Source: an uncultured Methylophilaceae bacterium
Lineage (GTDB): Bacteria; Pseudomonadota; Gammaproteobacteria; Burkholderiales; Methylophilaceae
Assembly: GCA_903914945.1 (NCBI GenBank)
Contig: CAIWQV010000072.1
Coordinates: 1-39,521, forward strand
Direction of reading: 5' to 3'
DNA length: 39,521 nucleotides
In this document: positions 37,124 through 39,521 of the stretch, in pieces
How the letters are laid out: the number at the start of each line of letters is the position of its first letter
How positions within the stretch are numbered: the first letter of the stretch is position 1
The notes under the pieces: model-generated
What the model was told of the DNA's origin: nothing
Database searches by the model: none
Seen by the model: only the letters and a program-made list of their open reading frames with translations
Made by a program: the position numbers and the translations under genes

Positions 37124-37824
37124 AAATTTTAACTAAATTATTTTTAATATTTATTTTTGTTTTTCCTAATATTGGATTTACAAATGAGCATTTAACTTTA
37201 GATAAAGCGCCTATTGATTTACATGATCAAGCCTCTCTTCAGAGGGGTGCTAAAACATTTATTAATTATTGTTTGAATTGCCATAGCGCTAATTACATGC
37301 GATATAACCGTTTAAAAGATATTGGCTTATCTGATAATTTGATTAAAGATAATTTACTTTTTACAGCGGAAAAAGTTGGCGAGCCAATGAAGATCGCTAT
37401 GAATAAAAAAGACGCCAAGGTTTGGTTTGGTGCTAATCCCCCTGATTTATCTGTTGAGGTAAGAGCAAGAGGTTCGGATTGGATTTATAGTTATCTTAGA
37501 GGATATTATCGTGATCCATCTAGACCAACTGGATGGAACAATACAGTTTTTGATAAAACAGCCATGCCACATATTTTGTGGAAACTGCAAGGTGACCAGA
37601 AATTAAATGAAGAGCATCACACATTAGAGCTTGTGAAACCAGGTACACTCTCAGCCAAAGAATATGATGCGTTTGTAGGCGATCTTGTAAATTACCTCAC
37701 ATTTATGTCAGAGCCCTCAAAGGTAAAAAGACTTCATATGGGGTATTATGTTTTGTTATTCCTCGGATTGTTATTAGTTTTAACAGTCAAACTTAAGAAA
37801 GAATTTTGGAAAGATATTAAATAA
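37120..37824 (+). CDS. petC: Cytochrome c1 subunit PetC
   Basis: Haem c subunit passing electrons from the Rieske centre to soluble cytochromes such as c4. Signal peptide at about 1-21 (LTKLFLIFIFVFPNIGF), haem site CLNCH (51-55), NPPDLSV and the axial-ligand region TAMPHILW, and a C-terminal anchor helix (YYVLLFLGLLLVLTV) at about 208-225. The 234 aa length is usual. sspA begins 2 bp after its stop. Confidence 0.96.
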   Translation: MKILTKLFLIFIFVFPNIGFTNEHLTLDKAPIDLHDQASLQRGAKTFINYCLNCHSANYMRYNRLKDIGLSDNLIKDNLLFTAEKVGEPMKIAMNKKDAKVWFGANPPDLSVEVRARGSDWIYSYLRGYYRDPSRPTGWNNTVFDKTAMPHILWKLQGDQKLNEEHHTLELVKPGTLSAKEYDAFVGDLVNYLTFMSEPSKVKRLHMGYYVLLFLGLLLVLTVKLKKEFWKDIK

Positions 37825-37826
37825 TT

Positions 37827-38426
37827 ATGATGAAATTATATTCAGGCTCGATTGATCCTTTTAGCCATCGTTGCAGAATTGTCCTGTTTGAAAAAGGCAT
37901 GGATTTTGAAGTTGTAGATGTTGACTTAGCAAATAAACCAGAAGATTTAGCTATATTAAGTCCACATAATTCTGTTCCTGTTTTGGTAGAAAGAGATTTG
38001 GTGTTAACAGACGCTAATATTATTAATGAATATATAGATGAGCGTTTTCCTCACCCCCAGCTTATGCCAGCTGATCCAGTGATGAGAGCTCGCGCACGTT
38101 TATTTTTAAGTGATTTTGAAAAACAATTATTTGTTCATATCCCAGCTTTAGAATCATCAGATGAAGCACGTAAAGAAATTGCAAGAAAACATGTGCGTGA
38201 CAATTTACTTTTGATTGTTCCAATTTTTTCTAAACAACAACATTTACTAAGTGATGAGTTCTCAATGTTAGATGTTGCGATTGCTCCTTTATTATGGCGC
38301 TTAGGTCACTACGGCATTGAGCTTCCAAATCAAGCAGCTCCATTACTTAAATATGCTGAGAAATTATTTTCAAGACCACTTTACGCTGATGCAATGACAC
38401 CTTCAGAAAAAGCAATGAGAAAATAA
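37827..38426 (+). CDS. sspA: Stringent starvation protein A homologue (GST fold)
   Basis: Glutathione-transferase-fold protein that in E. coli binds RNA polymerase and affects stationary-phase and acid-stress gene expression. The 199 aa protein opens with MKLYSGSIDPFSHRCRIVLFEKGMDFEVVDVD (landmarks SIDPFSHRCRIV and NSVPVLVERDLVL) and keeps the thioredoxin-fold cis-proline in SVPVLV. It follows petC by 2 bp and precedes sspB, the usual petABC-sspAB order. Two consecutive ATG codons start it. Confidence 0.94.
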   Translation: MMKLYSGSIDPFSHRCRIVLFEKGMDFEVVDVDLANKPEDLAILSPHNSVPVLVERDLVLTDANIINEYIDERFPHPQLMPADPVMRARARLFLSDFEKQLFVHIPALESSDEARKEIARKHVRDNLLLIVPIFSKQQHLLSDEFSMLDVAIAPLLWRLGHYGIELPNQAAPLLKYAEKLFSRPLYADAMTPSEKAMRK

Positions 38427-38435
38427 TTAGCACCA

Positions 38436-38822
38436 ATGGAAAAATCAGCTTCAACCAAGCCTTATCTTGTAAGGGCGATTTATGAATGGTGTGTTGCTGA
38501 ACAATTAACGCCTTTTCTACTCGTAAAAATAGATCAAAATACTTTAGCCCCGAGAGCCTTTATTAAGGACGGGAAAATTTTGCTTAATTTAAGCCCTGCA
38601 TCCATTAAAGATTTATTGATGGGTAACGAAGTGATAACTTTTACAGCAAGATTTAATGGCACACCTGAAAATTTATATTTGCCTATTTCTGCTGTCGAAG
38701 GCATTTATGCCAAAGAAAATGGCGAAGGATTGTTCTTTGAAGTCAAAGAAGATCAAGAAATAGGTCAAAAAAAGGTAAAAAAATCACCCGAAAGACCTAA
38801 ATTAACCTTAGTTAAAAGCTAA
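38436..38822 (+). CDS. sspB: ClpXP protease specificity-enhancing factor SspB
   Basis: Adaptor that delivers ssrA-tagged proteins to ClpXP. The 128 aa protein has the substrate-binding core (YLVRAIYEWCVAEQLTPFL) and FTARFNGTPENLYLPISAVEGIYAKENGEG (landmarks FNGTPENLYLP and VEGIYAKENG), followed by a short linker and the ClpX-docking tail RPKLTLVKS, matching the family pattern RPxLxxVK. It closes the pet-ssp block; the tRNA cluster starts 51 bp after its stop. Confidence 0.95.
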   Translation: MEKSASTKPYLVRAIYEWCVAEQLTPFLLVKIDQNTLAPRAFIKDGKILLNLSPASIKDLLMGNEVITFTARFNGTPENLYLPISAVEGIYAKENGEGLFFEVKEDQEIGQKKVKKSPERPKLTLVKS

Positions 38823-38850
38823 AAAACTAGTTCAAATTTAAATAAATTGG

Positions 38851-38862
38851 TATAGTAGCGCC
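38851..38862 (+). promoter_or_regulatory. -10 element and GC-rich discriminator of the tRNA-Thr promoter
   Basis: TATAGT (38851-38856) is followed by AGCGCC, a GC-rich discriminator just before the expected start near 38863. Such discriminators are typical of stable-RNA promoters subject to ppGpp control. No good -35 is visible at 16-18 bp upstream, so strength is uncertain. Confidence 0.4.
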
Positions 38863-38873
38863 TCCTTAATAAC

Positions 38874-38949
38874 GCCGGATTAGCTCAGTTGGTAGAGCAG
38901 CGCACTTGTAATGCGAAGGTCGTCAGTTCGATTCCGACATCCGGCACCA
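38874..38949 (+). tRNA. tRNA-Thr (anticodon TGT)
   Basis: A 76 nt cloverleaf: acceptor GCCGGAT pairs with ATCCGGC, D-arm AGCTCAGTTGGTAGAGC, loop CTTGTAA giving anticodon TGT, TTCGATTC T-loop and encoded CCA. The outer anticodon stem pair is G-A, the rest pairs. It is the first of four tRNAs in the conserved Thr-Tyr-Gly-Thr-tuf order. Confidence 0.96.
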
Positions 38950-38991
38950 TTTACTTCGTACTTAATTCTCTCCTATAAGTCCCTCATTAGT

Positions 38992-39020
38992 TTGACAAAA
39001 CTCAAAAAAACCAACATAAT
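38992..39020 (+). promoter_or_regulatory. Near-consensus sigma-70 promoter inside the tRNA cluster
   Basis: TTGACA (38992-38997), 17 bp, then CATAAT (39015-39020): 11 of 12 consensus positions. The predicted start at about 39027 lies 8 nt before tRNA-Tyr. It should drive tRNA-Tyr, tRNA-Gly, tRNA-Thr and tuf independently of the upstream tRNA-Thr. Confidence 0.7.
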
Positions 39021-39034
39021 TTAGGGTTCGGTTT

Positions 39035-39119
39035 GGAGGGGTGGCCGAGTGGTTAAAGGCGACGGACTGTAAATCCGTTCTCTCTGAGTACGAAGGTTCG
39101 AATCCTTCCCCCTCCACCA
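39035..39119 (+). tRNA. tRNA-Tyr (anticodon GTA)
   Basis: An 85 nt class II tRNA with a long variable arm: acceptor GGAGGGG pairs with CCCCTCC, the anticodon loop CTGTAAA gives GTA, TTCGAATC is the T-loop, and CCA is encoded. The 53 nt spacer to tRNA-Gly contains a small CCTC/GAGG hairpin that may be involved in processing. Confidence 0.96.
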
Positions 39120-39172
39120 TGAGTAATGGCCTCTTTATGGAGGTGACGTGGAGATTTAAGATCCATGGGTGT

Positions 39173-39248
39173 GCGGGTGTAGCTCAGCTGGTAGAGCATT
39201 AGTTTTCCAAACTAAATGTCGCGAGTTCGAACCTCGTCGCCCGCTCCA
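39173..39248 (+). tRNA. tRNA-Gly (anticodon TCC)
   Basis: A 76 nt cloverleaf: acceptor GCGGGTG pairs with CGCCCGC with one G-T-type imperfection, the anticodon stem TTAGT/ACTAA encloses TTTCCAA giving TCC, GTTCGAAC is the T-arm, and the 3' end is TCCA with encoded CCA. It lies 22 bp before the second tRNA-Thr. Confidence 0.95.
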
Positions 39249-39270
39249 GATATTTTGAGAATTTGGACAC

Positions 39271-39345
<75 letters not shown>

Positions 39346-39388
39346 GTAGATATTTTTGAAGAATGTAATTAATTAAGGATATAACATT

Positions 39389-39521
39389 ATGGCTAAAGGC
39401 AAATTTGAACGTACCAAACCCCATGTGAACGTTGGCACAATTGGTCACGTTGACCATGGTAAGACAACACTTACAGCGGCAATCACAACGATTCTTGCTA
39501 AGAAATTTGGCGGAGAAGCTA
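39389..39521 (+). CDS. tuf: Elongation factor Tu, 3' partial (window end)
   Basis: First 44 codons of EF-Tu, the GTPase that brings aminoacyl-tRNA to the ribosome. The start [19 protein letters not shown] and the P-loop GHVDHGKT are unmistakable. AAGGA about 10 nt upstream is the ribosome binding site. Its place behind the four tRNAs equals the tufB locus of E. coli; a second tuf copy would be expected in a str operon elsewhere but cannot be judged here. The frame is intact to the edge. Confidence 0.97.
   Translation, partial: MAKGKFERTKPHVNVGTIGHVDHGKTTLTAAITTILAKKFGGEA

Noticed and set aside
39356-39385. TTGAAG-18-TATAAC promoter-like sequence before tuf
   Set aside because: Predicted initiation would fall at about 39392, inside the tuf start codon, and the -10 overlaps the ribosome binding region. 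It is probably chance in AT-rich DNA.

Overview
This 39.5 kb window is chromosomal housekeeping DNA from an AT-rich, tightly packed Gram-negative bacterium, most likely a betaproteobacterium. The evidence is the gene order (mlaFEDCB - YadGH-type ABC exporter - ibaG - grxD - murA - hisGDCBHAFIE - HIT - tatABC - petABC - sspA - sspB), a System II (ResB/CcsB) cytochrome c assembly pair next to cytochrome c4, and a Thr-Tyr-Gly-Thr tRNA cluster in front of tuf. The low G+C, very small intergenic gaps and overlapping genes resemble the streamlined aquatic Methylophilales (OM43 / 'Ca. Methylopumilus' type). That placement is an inference; no methylotrophy gene lies in the window.

Layout. 1-4.2 kb: a 5'-truncated RsmB/NOP RNA methyltransferase, a DAACS dicarboxylate/amino-acid symporter, ampD (minus strand), a divergent CaCA-type antiporter and a small RDD membrane protein. 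4.2-9.7 kb: lptGF (minus), pepA-holC, an orphan gcvH (minus) and a PBP7-type D,D-peptidase. 9.7-14.0 kb (minus): topA, ttcA and a pteridine-reductase-like SDR. 14.1-16.5 kb: a MidA/NDUFAF7-like methyltransferase, trmB and convergent engB. From 16.6 kb to the end every gene is on the plus strand: cytochrome c4, resB-ccsB, the mla operon, an ABC-2 exporter, ibaG-grxD, murA, the complete his operon, a HIT protein, tatABC, the cytochrome bc1 genes petABC, sspA-sspB, four tRNAs and the start of tuf.

How the genes work together. Several sets serve the envelope: LptFG for LPS export, Mla for phospholipid traffic, and AmpD, PbpG and MurA for peptidoglycan. A respiratory set links ResB/CcsB (haem attachment), cytochrome c4, the Tat translocase (Rieske export) and bc1. 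The his block holds all nine separate genes with nothing else inserted. No mobile element, CRISPR array, prophage, toxin-antitoxin pair or recognisable transcription regulator is visible, and no gap exceeds about 125 bp.

I do not see a clearly new biological system. The points most worth a second look are structural: all five convergent gene pairs meet with zero or negative spacing, two of them sharing a TTAA that is the stop codon on both strands; a self-complementary ATTATAAT -10 element between two divergent genes; a near-consensus promoter inside the tRNA-tuf cluster; a KR instead of RR in the Rieske Tat signal; a CaCA antiporter lacking the usual GSN motifs; and an orphan lipoyl carrier (GcvH).
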